From Ridgeia piscesae (Eukaryota > Annelida > Polychaeta > Sabellida > Siboglinidae), in the NCBI GenBank assembly GCA_025642075.2, contig JAODUO010001354.1:5001-69000 (forward strand): a DNA stretch of 64,000 bases, written 5' to 3'. A model generated the notes under the pieces. The model had not been told where the DNA came from, ran no database searches, and worked only from the letters and a program-made list of their open reading frames with translations. The position numbers and the translations under genes were made by a program. Positions within the stretch are counted from its first letter, which is position 1. The number at the start of each line of letters is the position of its first letter. This document shows positions 1 to 13,742 of the stretch, one piece after another.

Positions 1-2789
1 CGAGTCTGATTGAGTGGGTCACCCAGCCTTGTACGAGAAGAATGGTACAAAAAGGCTACTAACAAACGTGTATTCTGTGCCGCTCTTCCCCCCGTCTACC
101 TACGGGGACTATAGCTAGATGGAGGGTGCAATATTTGCGGGTTAAGACAATGTTGCACATCTATTTGTCGTATTGACGTATCGGGCTTATGGTTTACCAA
201 AGTCACATGCGGGCTGTTGAGTTCCACCTGAACTATTCTGTATAATTATTGTCTCCACATGTCCTCGTATATTCCCAGTTCAGCGCATTACTAGTCTTGT
301 CTTTTCTCATATCGCACGATTATTAAGCGTATTGTTCATTGGTAATGTTGTAAACATTCTAACTGGCACATGAACTGTGCGACGAAAGTATATGCACATG
401 TATATATGATTGACCAAGAGCCGTTTCGTTGTACAGCGCCGAGTAGCAGCCTTTCAATTAACGCATATTACATATGGGCGTTACATACATAAACCTCCAG
501 CACCGGCCCGTAACAGACACGTCGGCAACAGCAACACTACACGTAGCGACTATGTTAATTGACCGGCGTCCATTTATACATCTCGTACACACGTCTGGCG
601 TAATTCAGTCCGCATGTTCAGTGTTATGTGACACTCAGACCACATTACGTTGTCAATTATTCACACCGCGTGTGTGATACACATGTATTGTTAGTGATAT
701 TGCTTTTAATGAGAACCAGCAGCGATCGCCCAGTGAAGTCTGACTGTATAGCCGGCCCAAGTGCACACACGATCCCGACTACAAGGAAGGACAATGCTTG
801 TGATGATTATGGAGTAACAGCGGGAAGGATCGAGTATTTCAACTAATCACGACCGGCGATCCTTACAACTCACGATTACTCCCACCTAATTATCGTGATC
901 ACCTTAACATTATTCGTCATAATGTTTTTGCCAGAAATAAATTACAGACAAATCGGGCAGTGAAACGATATCGGTGAGGTACAGAAGCGTGGGCAAATAT
1001 TAGTTAATTTTAATCAAAGCCGTTCAATGTATGTAGGTCAGAATTATATAAGATCGGCCTCCCTATATGATGTTTGACATGAAATACCTACGCTGAAAGC
1101 CACATTCATGTTGACCATTAGCATGTGCGTGCGTATAACACTGCGACTGCGGCTCAGAGACGCGAGTCTTTGTTAAATGAAAGTTGTATTGTATCGCGCA
1201 AACACGCGGTGTGGCATTGAATGTCGCGTTATGCTAATGACTGAAGCATAGGTGTCAATGTATGACGTCGATACTACAGCGTCTCGCCATGATCACTGAG
1301 TTTGGGACATAGGAACGATACGTAAGACCCACCCAGCCTGTCACAACGTGTTTGTTGAAACTGTCACGTCGTTACGTGAAAGGAATAGAACGTGAACGTG
1401 AACTAGTGAGATGTCATATGTCAAGTCACTCAATGACATCAACTCTTGCTCAGTACAGACTCGGATGTACATTAAAACAACACCTTTTGTGTGGCACACG
1501 TTATCTGAATGCAATTAATTCCAAATAGCTTTCCTCGTCCATGTTTCATTAATACTCATGTTGATGTTTCTCTCTTTGGAGCCGTTATGGATGTAGAGCC
1601 ATACAAACATACGCAAACACAACAGGGAAAATGGAGTGCTGCTTTATACGAAGCCCCACACCTTATTTGTTAAAAAGGATGCGCCGATCGTTGGTTTGCC
1701 AGCCACATTTGTGACAGAGGGAACTAATGCGATTCTCTGCCACGCAACGCTGCGTGTATCCGTAAGAATCATTGGTGAGATTTAGATTTCTCCGAAGGGC
1801 ATTTTTAGTTTCAACAGTTCAACAAATGGATGCCTTTTTCGAAATGTGACCGTTTGAGCGAACCACAACTATTGATTCCACGTCACATGGGGTAATTTGC
1901 AATGATATAATGTTACAACTCACGAATAAGCCCAACACATTACCATAACGTTGTTGAATATGTACACCATCAATTGCTCCTGTGGCAAAAATACACACGA
2001 TCTTGTGACCGACGTTGATGACGCAACACGTCATCCGCGTCACGGGGCACTACACTTGATTGCGCCAGTACCAGTTTTGACTACCTCTGGTAAATTCCTG
2101 TTTTGTAAGCCATCGTAAAGTGTGCATGTCTAGGGAGTTGCGTCTATAACAAGTCATGTGCAGGGAGATCGATTCACGAATCAGGATTACATTTCTTATC
2201 AGACGAGGACAGGATGATAGTGTTAAACTATTCGTGATTTCATGTTTTTGATCCCGAATAGATACTTATCTTTCACATTTTGTTCAGTTCATGCTTTTAA
2301 ACGATGATCGACGCTGGTGTCTTTGACCACCGGTCTAACCCAGCGTGGTTATTCATGGACGGTGTTTTCACCGTGGTCAGATAAACTGTTCAATGTCCGG
2401 CGACATTATGGACCTTCGATGTCAGAGTGGGTGGTCAGTGTCCACGCACATCCAATCCCCGACACTTTTACAATAAAATGTCATTTAGTTGTGTCGTATA
2501 ATCATGGCACATTAGTTTGCATATGCGTGATGAAATGCTTTTTTTTTTATGTACGCAGGACATAATATAATATTGTCTTGGAATAATTAACTTTAGCACG
2601 TTGGCAGTGGTTTTGAGTGATTTACCACTTGGCAGACTGGTCAACTCGTCCTAGCAGTGCAGTTAAACGTATCCTCTCCGATGCTTTGACCAACACATTA
2701 ATACATTGTTTTAAATTTTACACTCGATACAGTCGTGTATACAAGTATGCTCTTTGCCGGGTACGAAACACCTGCAATACGTATACAAC
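1..2789. other. intergenic DNA, nothing recognised
   Basis: I see no gene, repeat or RNA gene here. The open frames are all under 85 codons, have no recognisable motif and no splice-site pattern, and are what chance gives. CpG dinucleotides are common, unlike the introns of the gene at 21.6-64 kb. Confidence 0.6.
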
Positions 2790-2992
2790 ACCTACACACA
2801 CGCACATATGAGCATGCACATAAATACACACACATACACGCATACACACATACATACATGCACACGCGCACACGCGTACACGCGCACACGCGCACACGCG
2901 CACACGCGCACACGCGCACATGCGCACACACGCACAAACCACACACGCACACGCACACACACACACACACACGCATATACGCACACATGCAC

Positions 2993-3073
<81 letters not shown>

Positions 3074-3085
3074 CACGTGCACAAT
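2790..3085. repeat. CA/CACACGCG microsatellite
   Basis: Compound alternating purine-pyrimidine repeat. The first part mixes CACACGCG, CATACA and CACATG steps and the last 75 bases or so are pure (CA)n. The CG-containing part is a sequence type that can adopt Z-DNA. Long cysteine-valine or histidine-threonine open frames across it are repeat artefacts. Confidence 0.95.
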
Positions 3086-3345
3086 GACATCCACCACGAC
3101 AGTGGCAATAGCAGATAGCGATGACAACACTAGACGGAGAACAGCAGTGTAATCACACAGTCGTTGGTCGTGTTGTGCTCGGTTCAACAGAAACATGTAC
3201 TAAGTATATATGCCGCAGTACCGTGTTGAACAAATCGAATAACCAACTATTGACAAAGTAATGAAATTCGATAGTAAATAACATTTATTCCAACAATAAT
3301 GCTTCTTTTGTGACTGTACGTTTGTCTCGTCCTCGAATGATTGTG

Positions 3346-4876
3346 GTTGTTAGTAGTGGTGTTCAATGCTACATTAAGTTAGAAGTTGTGTTCAATGCTA
3401 TATTGAGTTAGTAGTTGTGTTCAATGCTACATTAAGTTAGTAGTTGTGTTCGATGTTATATTAAGTTAGTAGTTGTGTTCAATGTTATATTAAGTCAATA
3501 TAAAATAAGTTAGTAGTGGTGTTCAATGCTACATTAAGTTAGAAGTTGTGTTCAATGCTATATTGAGTTAGTAGTTGTGTTCAATGCTACATTAAGTTAG
3601 TAGTTGTGTTCGATGTTATATTAAGTTAGTAGTTGTGTTCAATGTTATATTAAGTCAATATAAAATAAGTTAGTAATGGTGTTCAATGTTATATTAAGTT
3701 AGTTGTTGTGTTCGATGTTATATCAAGTCAATATAAAATAAGTTAGTAATGGTGTTCAATGCTACATTAAGTTAGAAGTTGTGTTCAATGCTATATTGAG
3801 TTAGTAGTTGTGTTCAATGCTACATTAAGTTAGTAGTTGTGTTCGATGTTATATTAAGTTAGTAGTTGTGTTCAATGTTATATTAAGTCAATATAAAATA
3901 AGTTAGTAATGGTGTTCAATGTTATATTAAGTTAGTTGTTGTGTTCGATGTTATATCAAGTCAATATAAAATAAGTTAGTAATGGTGTTCAATGTTATAT
4001 TAAGTTAGTAGTGGTGTTCGATGTTATATTAAGTCAATATAAAATAAGTTAGTAGTGGTGTTCAATGTTATATTAAGTTAGTAGTGGTGTTCGATGTTAT
4101 ATTAAGTCAATATAAAATAAGTTAGTAATGGTGTTCAATGTTATATTAAGTTAGTAGTGGTGTTCGATGTTATATTAAGTCAATATAAAATAAGTTAGTA
4201 ATGGTGTTCAATGTTATATTAAGTTAGTAGTGGTGTTCGATGTTATATTAAGTCAATATAAAATAAGTTAGTAATGGTGTTCAATGTTATATTAAGTTAG
4301 AAGTTGTGTTCAATGCTATATTGAGTTAATAGTTGTGTTCAATGCTACATTAAGTTAGTAGTTGTGTTCGATGTTATATTAAGTTAGTAGTTGTGTTCGA
4401 TGTTATATTAAGTCAATATAAAATAAGTTAGTAGTGGTGTTCAATGCTATATTAAGTTAGTAGTGGTGTTCGATGTTATATTAAGTCAATATAAAATAAG
4501 TTAGTAATGGTGTTCAATGTTATATTAAGTTAGTAGTGGTGTTCGATGTTATATTAAGTCAATATAAAATAAGTTAGTAGTGGTGTTCAATGCTATATTA
4601 AGTTAGTAGTGGTGTTCGATGTTATATTAAGTCAATATAAAATAAGTTAGTAGTGGTGTTCAATGCTATATTAAGTTAGTAGTGGTGTTCGATGTTATAT
4701 TAAGTCAATATAAAATAAGTTAGTAATGGTTTTCAATGTTATATTAAGTTAGTAGTGGTGTTCGATGTTATATTAAGTCAATATAAAATAAGTTAGTAGT
4801 TGTGTTCAATGCTATATTAAGTTAGAAGCGATGTTCAATGCTATATTAAGTTAGAAGCGATGTTCAATGCTATATT
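3346..4876. repeat. 29-nt / 73-nt higher-order minisatellite
   Basis: AT-rich tandem array. The basic module is about 29 nt with the core GTGTTCAATGYTATATTAAG. Two modules plus a 15-nt spacer (GTCAATATAAAATAA) form a recurrent unit of about 73 nt. Longer four- to five-module blocks also recur, for example the block beginning near 3,353 again near 3,512 and 3,746. Modules alternate between TTCAATG and TTCGATG. The last two modules (AGAAGCGATG type) are diverged. Confidence 0.93.
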
Positions 4877-6423
4877 GCTGAAAGAAACTTTCCGTAGTCT
4901 GGCTGTACTAAATGATAAAAGTGTGACAGTGTGTGCACCAGTAACGCTATTTCATCTATAAAAGATATTATTAATTTATGTAAAACTTACTATTTGTCAT
5001 TAAATGATCCAGGTATACAACATGATTCAAACAGAAACTTGATAAACATAAACTACATAATTTTTGTCGTGGGAAAATAAAACAATTTATTACACATAAT
5101 GAAACGATCTTCTGACCGAAAAGTTCGTAATAAAATCATCAGCGTAAAGGTATATTACGTTAACTTTTAAAACGTACAACACTGTCTGTGACATCCGGTA
5201 GAAGAAAATACAATACACAAAACATTGACTATTGATTTGTATTATTAGTGACCAGTATTGAAGTATCTTTGACAAGCGACTTATCCCGAATTATTGCGTA
5301 ATTTTGAGATGAAATTAAGATGGTACAGTAAGTTGGGATAAAATATTAATGGTCTGAGATGATGATGCACTTTAAAAAGAAAATACTGACAAATGTATGC
5401 AAACGTCGAATTATCCAGCACGTCATAAACGGCGGAAACATCCACGGCTTTTGCTGAATCAACGCGAGACGGAATTGATACTGTAATGAAACAGCGCACG
5501 CGCAGAGAACGCGCTACTTGATATACTGTCCTACTGACAACACTACTTCGGGTTAAGTAAGGTACACATCACGTCAACATATATAGATGTCACCCAATGT
5601 TACCTGGTTGCGTCAAGGGCTGCAGGAGTGTCTGTTTCATAGGGCTGAATACCTGACGAAGTAAATAACAGCCACGTACCCCACAATGTAAATCACTTTT
5701 ATTTGGCCTAACCTCACACATCCCAGATGGTAGTTTGTAAATAATGATAAGATGATATCATTACTAAAATATAGGTCTATCAACGTTAATTCACAGTGCT
5801 TCGAATGTGTAAAAATCGTGTGGTATATGTTTAGTATTATTTTATTTTTACAGCATACCTAAAGTGGTTGTAATACCTCATCTGCGAGTGGATCAACATA
5901 GCTGCCAAATCACGGCCACTGGGTACTGAAGGCGATCATGACATGGAAATACATTGATGAACATTGGTTTATCTTTAAAAAAGAGAAACATGTGAGGCAC
6001 ATAATTCCGACATAAACAATATTTACGTCAAAACCTAAACTGGACTGCTGCTAAGTCGTTGATTTCATTCTGCAAACGAACATCACCTTGTCTAATATAG
6101 TTATGACAGCGATGTTCTGAAATGGCCCCTGACGTACTGGATGTGTTTGGCCACAGGACGTAGACGTGACGCCGGCTGTGTGTGGTAATCTACACGCCAC
6201 TGCTCTCACGGCAGCGAACAAAGGCTTACAAAAAGTACAACTCATTGGCATTCACACCAATAACGAACGCATGCTCACATATGCATACATGGCTTTGCTT
6301 ACGGCCATACGTTAATGTAGACGTATGAACACACAGGCATACTATATATTCTTTCAACAATACGTCTTACATATAAGCACGCAAGCATGCACACTTACAC
6401 ATACACAAACATATATAAAACAC
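4877..6423. other. intergenic DNA, nothing recognised
   Basis: AT-rich sequence with no coding motif, repeat or RNA gene that I can see. Confidence 0.5.
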
Positions 6424-6722
<299 letters not shown>

Positions 6723-6992
6723 ACCTAATCATTCAAACAAGCCGCTAGCCATTTAAGGCATCTTTATTTATGCATCCTTTAGGTATTTATGCTTCTTTTA
6801 CTCTCACCTAAAGCGTACGTAGAGTAGAATGTACAGTAATATTGCCACAGTCCACCTACCACCTCGTGGCGCCACCCTTCCAGCGGTGCTGTGGGGGGGC
6901 AGCACCGCCTCCACCACCCTGGCCTCCCTCGTGTGTGTTCGAGTTAGTCCAGCCGCTTAGCTTCATTTTTGTGTCACTAGTCGTGGGTCGAG

Positions 6993-7238
6993 CTCTTTCC
7001 CTCTTTCCCTCTTTCCCTCTTTCCCTCTTTCCCTCTTTCCCTCTTTCCCTCTTTCCCTCTTTCCCTCTTTCCCTCTTTCCCTCTTTCCCTCTTTCCCTCT
7101 TTCCCTCTTTCCCTCTTTCCCTCTTTCCCTCTTTCCCTCTTTCCCTCTTTCCCTCTTTCCCTCTTTCCTCTTTCCTTTTCCCTCTTTCCCTCTTTCCCTC
7201 TTTCCCTCTTTCCCTCTTTCCCTCTTTCCCTCTTTCCC
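6993..7238. repeat. (TTTCCCTC)n homopyrimidine array
   Basis: About 30 tandem copies of an 8-nt unit. The plus strand is almost purely pyrimidine, with one irregular step near 7,166-7,180 where the unit is shortened. The complementary strand has regularly spaced GGG runs. The Leu-Phe-Pro-Ser open frame across it is a repeat artefact. Confidence 0.96.
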
Positions 7239-9056
7239 TAGTATTTCTATCTTTGGTCAGGCTTTCACGTCTGTGACGATGTGTTAATATGGGCCGGTTA
7301 TCTAAGAAAAGTCGCGATTTTGCTGGTGTTAAACAGGAAATAAAATGTAAAGCGCCGTGAGCTGTTTCAAGGACACGATATTGCGAAACACAAGACGTAC
7401 CTAGTTTTACTTATATATTCCTTGTGATCAGTTCCTTTTTTCAAAACATGTTACCAGAAGATGGATTCTGATCACAAATGTTCTATCAATGCGTCAACAC
7501 GTCGCATTGACTCGGGCGGACGGACCTAGCCGAGTTAGTTGATGTCGATAAACAAACCGAATGAGCCAGTTTATGTCAGTCGATGTAGTATATGTCGGAA
7601 ATAGGGACCGACTGATTCCCAGAAAAGAGGAGATGTTGTTAAATTTAACATATTTGTCATGGAGTAAATTATACAGTGCTTAGACCAATGCTGAGGTTTT
7701 GATACTGCGCTATGCGTTATGTCGAACCTACCTATCAGTCAATGTATTTGTGCCAGACGAAGCCTGGCTATGTCTGGTCAGCCCAGACGATAATTGCTAG
7801 TACATCTCGGGATGAAGCCGACATCGTTGCTAAGTCTGAACATAAGCACAGCGCCGTGTATAGAGTTTTTGTTGAAAATGTGACGTCGGTAAACGGAAGA
7901 ACGTCGCCGCTGTTTGCGTCACTGCTTACGTAATTAACGTAACCATCCAATGAGCTTTTGCACGAATCTAAGCCTTTACACGCAGTGGGCGTACTGCATC
8001 CACGGGACGCTATGAGAGGCTGACAGGCAACAGGGTGTAGTGTCAATCCACTAAAAGGCAAGAATTTTTTATTCGCAACGCAATGTAACAAAAACATTTG
8101 TGTAATACAAATGTCAGTAAAGGCATTGGTGTGCGACGCAAATGTTTACTGGCAGTCAAATAGCGCAGTTTTTCCCGTAGCCATAAATTTCATTCCCATA
8201 AATGTCTACTAGGCGCCAACGTGAACAGCGTCTTCCACACGCAGAGAAAACATTACAAGGAAGATGACGCGTTGTTTAATGTTGCCCCACATCTCATTTG
8301 TTCATGTGAAGACGCAGTGTGTGTCGTTGTTTTACCACATCCTCGACCAAACAGTTGTCAGACGGAACCAAACTTGTAATTGTCTGCCTCTTATAACGTG
8401 ACATGTAGACGGGAGAGTCTCTGTGAATGAGACTATAGGGAACACCTACAGGGGAGTGAAGATCAATACGGTACTCGACAACACGATTGTTTGGAACCTA
8501 CGTTTTCGTTCAACACGACACGATCTAGATTAGTTTTTTATTACACACGTTAGTATTTTGGCGATTAGGACTATGATGTGTCGATTTTTCGACGTTAACC
8601 GTCAATTTTACAACATTCTCCGTGGCTCAATAGATTGGCTAGTGTCCATATCTGCGTGGACTCACATTTCACCGTGGATCAATAGATTGGCTAGTGTCCA
8701 TACCTGTGTGGCCTATCATTTCGCCGTGGCTCCACATATTGGTTTGTGTCCAGTGGGGGTTGATGGCTGTTGGACATACTTTCCTAATTTCTTAGTTCTT
8801 TCCAACACTGGGTAATGACGGCTAGCTGACCAGTCCGTACATATTGTGGTTACAGCTTTGTGATGATTTTATGAGGTCTCGTTCAAGTTGTGAGTCTCTT
8901 TAGAATGTTATATCGCCAAGCCGACCTATCTATGCTGGCACTGAGGGTGATCACTGCCTGGGTGTTGGTCGTCGTTCAATGGCAGCTCTTTAAATGTACA
9001 TCCCAAGCGAGTACAGCTGCGAGGGTACACGCGACGGCTGGGGATACGTCCGGGAC
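7239..9056. other. intergenic DNA with a small 60-nt imperfect triplication
   Basis: No gene recognised. Between about 8,620 and 8,755 a segment of roughly 60 nt is present as three imperfect tandem copies (core TCAATAGATTGGCTAGTGTC, then a decayed copy with CCACATATTGG). Just before 9,057 there are diverged relatives of the 23-nt array that follows. Confidence 0.55.
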
Positions 9057-10650
9057 ACGCTCCCAATGCGAGAGATACACGCTCCCTAATGCGAGAGATA
9101 CACGCTCCCTAATGCGAGAGATACACGCTCCCTAATGCGAGAGATACACGCTCCCTAATGCGAGAGATACACGCTCCCTAATGCGAGAGATACACGCTCC
9201 CTAATGCGAGAGATACACGCTCCCTAATGCGAGAGATACACGCTCCCTAATGCGAGAGATACACGCTCCCTAATGCGAGAGATACACGCTCCCTAATGCG
9301 AGAGATACACGCTCCCTAATGCGAGAGATACACGCTCCCTAATGCGAGGATACACGCTCCCTAATGCGAGAGATACACGCTCCCTAATGCGAGGATACAC
9401 GCTCCCTAATGCGAGAGATACACGCTCCCTAATGCGAGAGATACACGCTCCCTAATGCGAGAGATACACGCTCCCTAATGCGAGAGATACACGCTCCCTA
9501 ATGCGAGAGATACACGCTCCCTAATGCGAGAGATACACGCTCCAATGCGAGGATACCGCTCCTAATGCGAGAGATACACGCTCCCTAATGCGAGAGATAC
9601 ACGCTCCCTAATGCGAGAGATACACGCTCCCTAATGCGAGAGATACACGCTCCCTAATGCGAGAGATACACGCTCCCTAATGCGAGAGATACACGCTCCC
9701 TAATGCGAGAGATACACGCTCCCTAATGCGAGAGATACACGCTCCCTAATGCGAGAGATACACGCTCCCTAATGCGAGAGATACACGCTCCCTAATGCGA
9801 GAGATACACGCTCCCTAATGCGAGAGATACACGCTCCCTAATGCGAGAGATACACGCTCCCTAATGCGAGAGATACACGCTCCCTAATGCGAGAGATACA
9901 CGCTCCCTAATGCGAGAGATACACGCTCCATAATGCGAGAGATATACGCTCCCAATGCGAGAGATACACGCTCCCTAATGCGAGAGATACACGCTCCCTA
10001 ATGCGAGAGATACACGCTCCCTAATGCGAGAGATACACGCTCCCTAATGCGAGAGATACACGCTCCCTAATGCGAGAGATACACGCTCCCTAATGCGAGA
10101 GATACACGCTCCCTAATGCGAGAGATACACGCTCCCTAATGCGAGAGATACACGCTCCCTAATGCGAGAGATACACGCTCCCTAATGCGAGAGATACACG
10201 CTCCCTAATGCGAGAGATACACGCTCCCTAATGCGAGAGATACACGCTCCCTAATGCGAGAGATACACGCTCCCTAATGCGAGAGATACACGCTCCCTAA
10301 TGCGAGAGATACACGCTCCCTAATGCAGAGATACACGCTCCCTAATGCGAGAGATACACGCTCCCTAATGCGAGAGATACACGCTCCCTAATGCGAGAGA
10401 TACACGCTCCCTGATGCGAGAGATACACGCTCCCTGATGCGAGAGATACACGCTCCCTGATGCGAGAGATACACGCTCCCTAATGCGAGAGATACACGCT
10501 CCCTAATGCGAGAGATACACGCTCCCTAATGCGAGAGATACACGCTCCCTAATGCGAGAGATACACGCTCCCTAATGCGAGAGATACACGCTCCCTAATG
10601 CGAGAGATACACGCTCCTTAATGCGAGAGATACACGCTCCCTGATGCGAG
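9057..10650. repeat. 23-nt minisatellite, about 69 copies
   Basis: Highly homogeneous array. The unit is read as TGCGAGAGATACACGC followed by TCCCTAA. A few units have lost two bases (GCGAGGATAC), one cluster near 9,541-9,561 is rearranged, and a TGATGCG variant is clustered at 10,412-10,460 and again at the right edge. Neighbouring variants are shared, as expected from local expansion. The unit has two CpGs, in contrast to the intronic arrays of the downstream gene. Confidence 0.97.
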
Positions 10651-12514
10651 GGGCGCCCAACGGCACCGGCGCCTGCCCCGGCGACAGTGCGTGGGTTGTG
10701 TCGCCATCGGGGTCACACTGAGATGGTCAAATGTCCTTGTACAAGCACGTTGGATGTGTCACCCGTCACATTGACAACATAGATTTATTGTTTGTTTCAG
10801 ACAAGAATATTGAATGCATTACATCTCACATTCGTCCGTTGCGATGAAATGAAACATGTCTACTGGTGTTGTATGTTTAGGGGCGTTGACTTTGGGCCGT
10901 TAGTTTCAGGGCGTTGCCAGTGTACTCCGGACATAGATCATCTGTCATTGATCTAGGGACATTGCCGTGGGATCATTTACAAGGGTGCATTGACATAGAA
11001 ATGTTGCATTCGATAAATTTACTACGGGGCGCTGTTCTGCCAAGCTGGTCAAACTATTCTGGGATCACAAGTAAATGTGTCATCTCTGACACATTAAACA
11101 TGACAAATTGGTTATTGAACATAGATCGTTCAGTCAATATATCCGTGGACCCGCTTGCCGTGTAAGACAAACCACGCCTGCCTGATACATTTCTACGACA
11201 CTGACTGCATGAATACTGACGTACACGTCACCACACATACACAAACACGCATACACTATATATACGCATGCAAACTCTCACAAATAAACACATACGCCTG
11301 CTCTCATGTACACGTGTGCAGTACCATTGGTCATGTTTTTGATGACCGCCTGGCATGTATCTTAATAGGGTCTACATTTCATGTGACGTAGTCTGTGTTA
11401 CTTACGACCGTCACTGTGCCATATAGTTGGATATGGATGCATACTCACAAACATGTCGGGCCAACGAGTTAGTCGGTGTCTCGAAACGATCCAATTCTAC
11501 CACCAAGTGTCTGAAAGCAGTTCATCTATGACGTCACATCCCCCGGTAGTGCTTCGAAATATGATCGCTTTGTATTCCTGTCGAATAAATCCGGCACAAC
11601 TATCATTGCGGTAATAACAGAGGCCAGAACAACGCTCGACGGTAGTACGCCTGGTAATCAACACGGTCACTGGACGTACAGTTGAGGGACCGACGCAGTC
11701 AGCCTCCAGCGACCAGCGCTCTGTTGAACAAACGGCGTGTCATAATAACTACTGTTTATAATAGCTAATAGGCTCCTAAGACAAATGCAGTGAGGTCCGA
11801 TGGTTCAATAATTTATTATCTATTCTCGCAATAATATAAGCATTAATAGTACTAATGGAATAATGGTATAATTCTACCTCCTGTGTCGTTGGAAGAGACT
11901 ATCACTAGTATATTGAGGTAATACAATTATATCTTGCTTTTCCCGGCATCCATGCATTTCCCATGCCCCGTGTTCCGTATATTTCCCAGCATTATATATT
12001 TTAATAATAGACATTTAGTAGATTATCCCCCCCCCCCGTACAAAGAAAAACAGTTTTAATCCAGTACCTTCCAGCAGTAGTAATGTAAATCGTATCAGGG
12101 ATATTATTACGTACTACACAGTTTCGCGTTTGTAGTCATGAAAAATGTACGTATGTTTTCACTGACTGTGTTGAAGAGTTGACGCATCACTCTTGATTGT
12201 GACACGAATTCTCCTGTTTACTGCGGCTGGAATACATTTCAGTATGTTGTATTCCCCACGTCAGACACACATTTAAACGAATTATTGTAAACAATTATTT
12301 GTTTTTATGATCACCATATTGTTTAAAGAAAGACCGCCAACTGAAAGTACAGCCCGTCCCCTTGTATTCCCTCTGCTCCGGCAACTAGGACAACGTGTGC
12401 GCTTATTGCCAGAGCTGCTCCGGCAATAGCCAGGGCGTTTACATAAACACATTCGTATACGAAAGTATCATTGCCTTAGATGGGTGATTTGTACAAGTGA
12501 ACTCTATTTCCTCA
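10651..12514. other. intergenic DNA, nothing recognised
   Basis: No gene or interspersed repeat recognised. A run of ten or so C residues lies near 12,027. Confidence 0.5.
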
Positions 12515-12614
12515 ATATATATATATATATAATATATAAAAATTATTTAAATTATAATATATATATATATATATATAATATATATATATATTATAATATA
12601 TATATATATATACA
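12515..12614. repeat. AT-rich palindromic repeat
   Basis: TATATA runs separated by AATATA and TTATAATATA steps, giving several overlapping inverted repeats. Confidence 0.85.
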
Positions 12615-13316
12615 ACATCATATGAACACAAATAACTTTTCACATAACAATGTTTACCATTGATGACAAATTGTGCAACTCTATTTTATCGCAACAGTAA
12701 TATATGTTATTTATTAAGCATGTTATTTGGCGTTAAATAGCCCTATAAAAATGTGATTTAAACAACACCTCGTCATGTGGCACAGAATGTATACTTCATT
12801 GCATAGAACTAGATTTGCTGTGTTCCTCTTAGCCACAGTCGTGAACTAAATATAACTAAGTATGTGGCATGCGAAAATAAGCACATTTGCTCCCTGTGTC
12901 GTTGTGTGAGTTACGTACATGGTGCTATATAATGCCGACATGTACAAGTGCATGTAGCGGGCGTGTCACCGACAGATTGCTAACCTGGCCTGTGACATGT
13001 AATCACTCAAACCAGCCACAGGTATTTCTGTGCACCCCCACACCGTCGAGTTGACTGTGATATTGCCAGACGTCACCCTCATGTCACGTGTTGTGTGCAT
13101 TTGGTGACCGTCCGCTAGATCATTCAAGTGTCTGTTGTTTCTCCGAGTTGTGCTAGTTATATTTTTATCTACCCACCTAATCCTGGATCGATCTCTTTTC
13201 CAGTCTGTCCGTGATTTCCAATACGATTTCCCAAAACACGGCCTGTCTAAAGTAGTTTGTTGTTATGAGTGTTTGCATCAAGCATCCTTTGTTGGATTAA
13301 GTACGATACGCACTAT

Positions 13317-13318
<2 letters not shown>

Positions 13319-13389
<71 letters not shown>

Positions 13390-13396
13390 TAATAGT

Positions 13397-13457
<61 letters not shown>
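13319..13457. repeat. (TA)n microsatellite with inverted unique centre
   Basis: Two TA runs of about 60-65 nt flank a short non-repeat centre (GTTTAATAGTGG). The outer junction ATTAAC|TATATA and the inner TATATAGTTTAAT are partly complementary, so the whole could fold as one cruciform. Isoleucine-tyrosine open frames are artefacts. Confidence 0.9.
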
Positions 13458-13459
<2 letters not shown>

Positions 13460-13742
13460 ATATTGTTTGTAGAATAATTACCGTGTTATCCACCATGTTG
13501 CGCCAGCACAATATATCAAGTGGTGAAGTGCTCTGTCGACTATCTATAACTGTGTGTTCCACCTTGTAGATAAATAGACATAGTTTTCCAGATTGTGCCA
13601 AGACTTACGTTGTGGATCTGACCAGCGTGGGTCGACTGTCGTTGTTTACAGAGTATATCTTCCATCACTTGTGATCTTTGATCAGAGGAAACTAATTTCT
13701 TTAACCTCTTCTATGCATACTCATGTGTATGACGCTAAGAAG

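Noticed and set aside
474..846. Two small plus-strand frames as genes
   Set aside because: Short, overlapping in different frames, no motif and no splice context; expected by chance.
6842..7276. 144-codon Leu/Phe/Pro/Ser-rich frame
   Set aside because: Mostly the TTTCCCTC repeat read in one frame.
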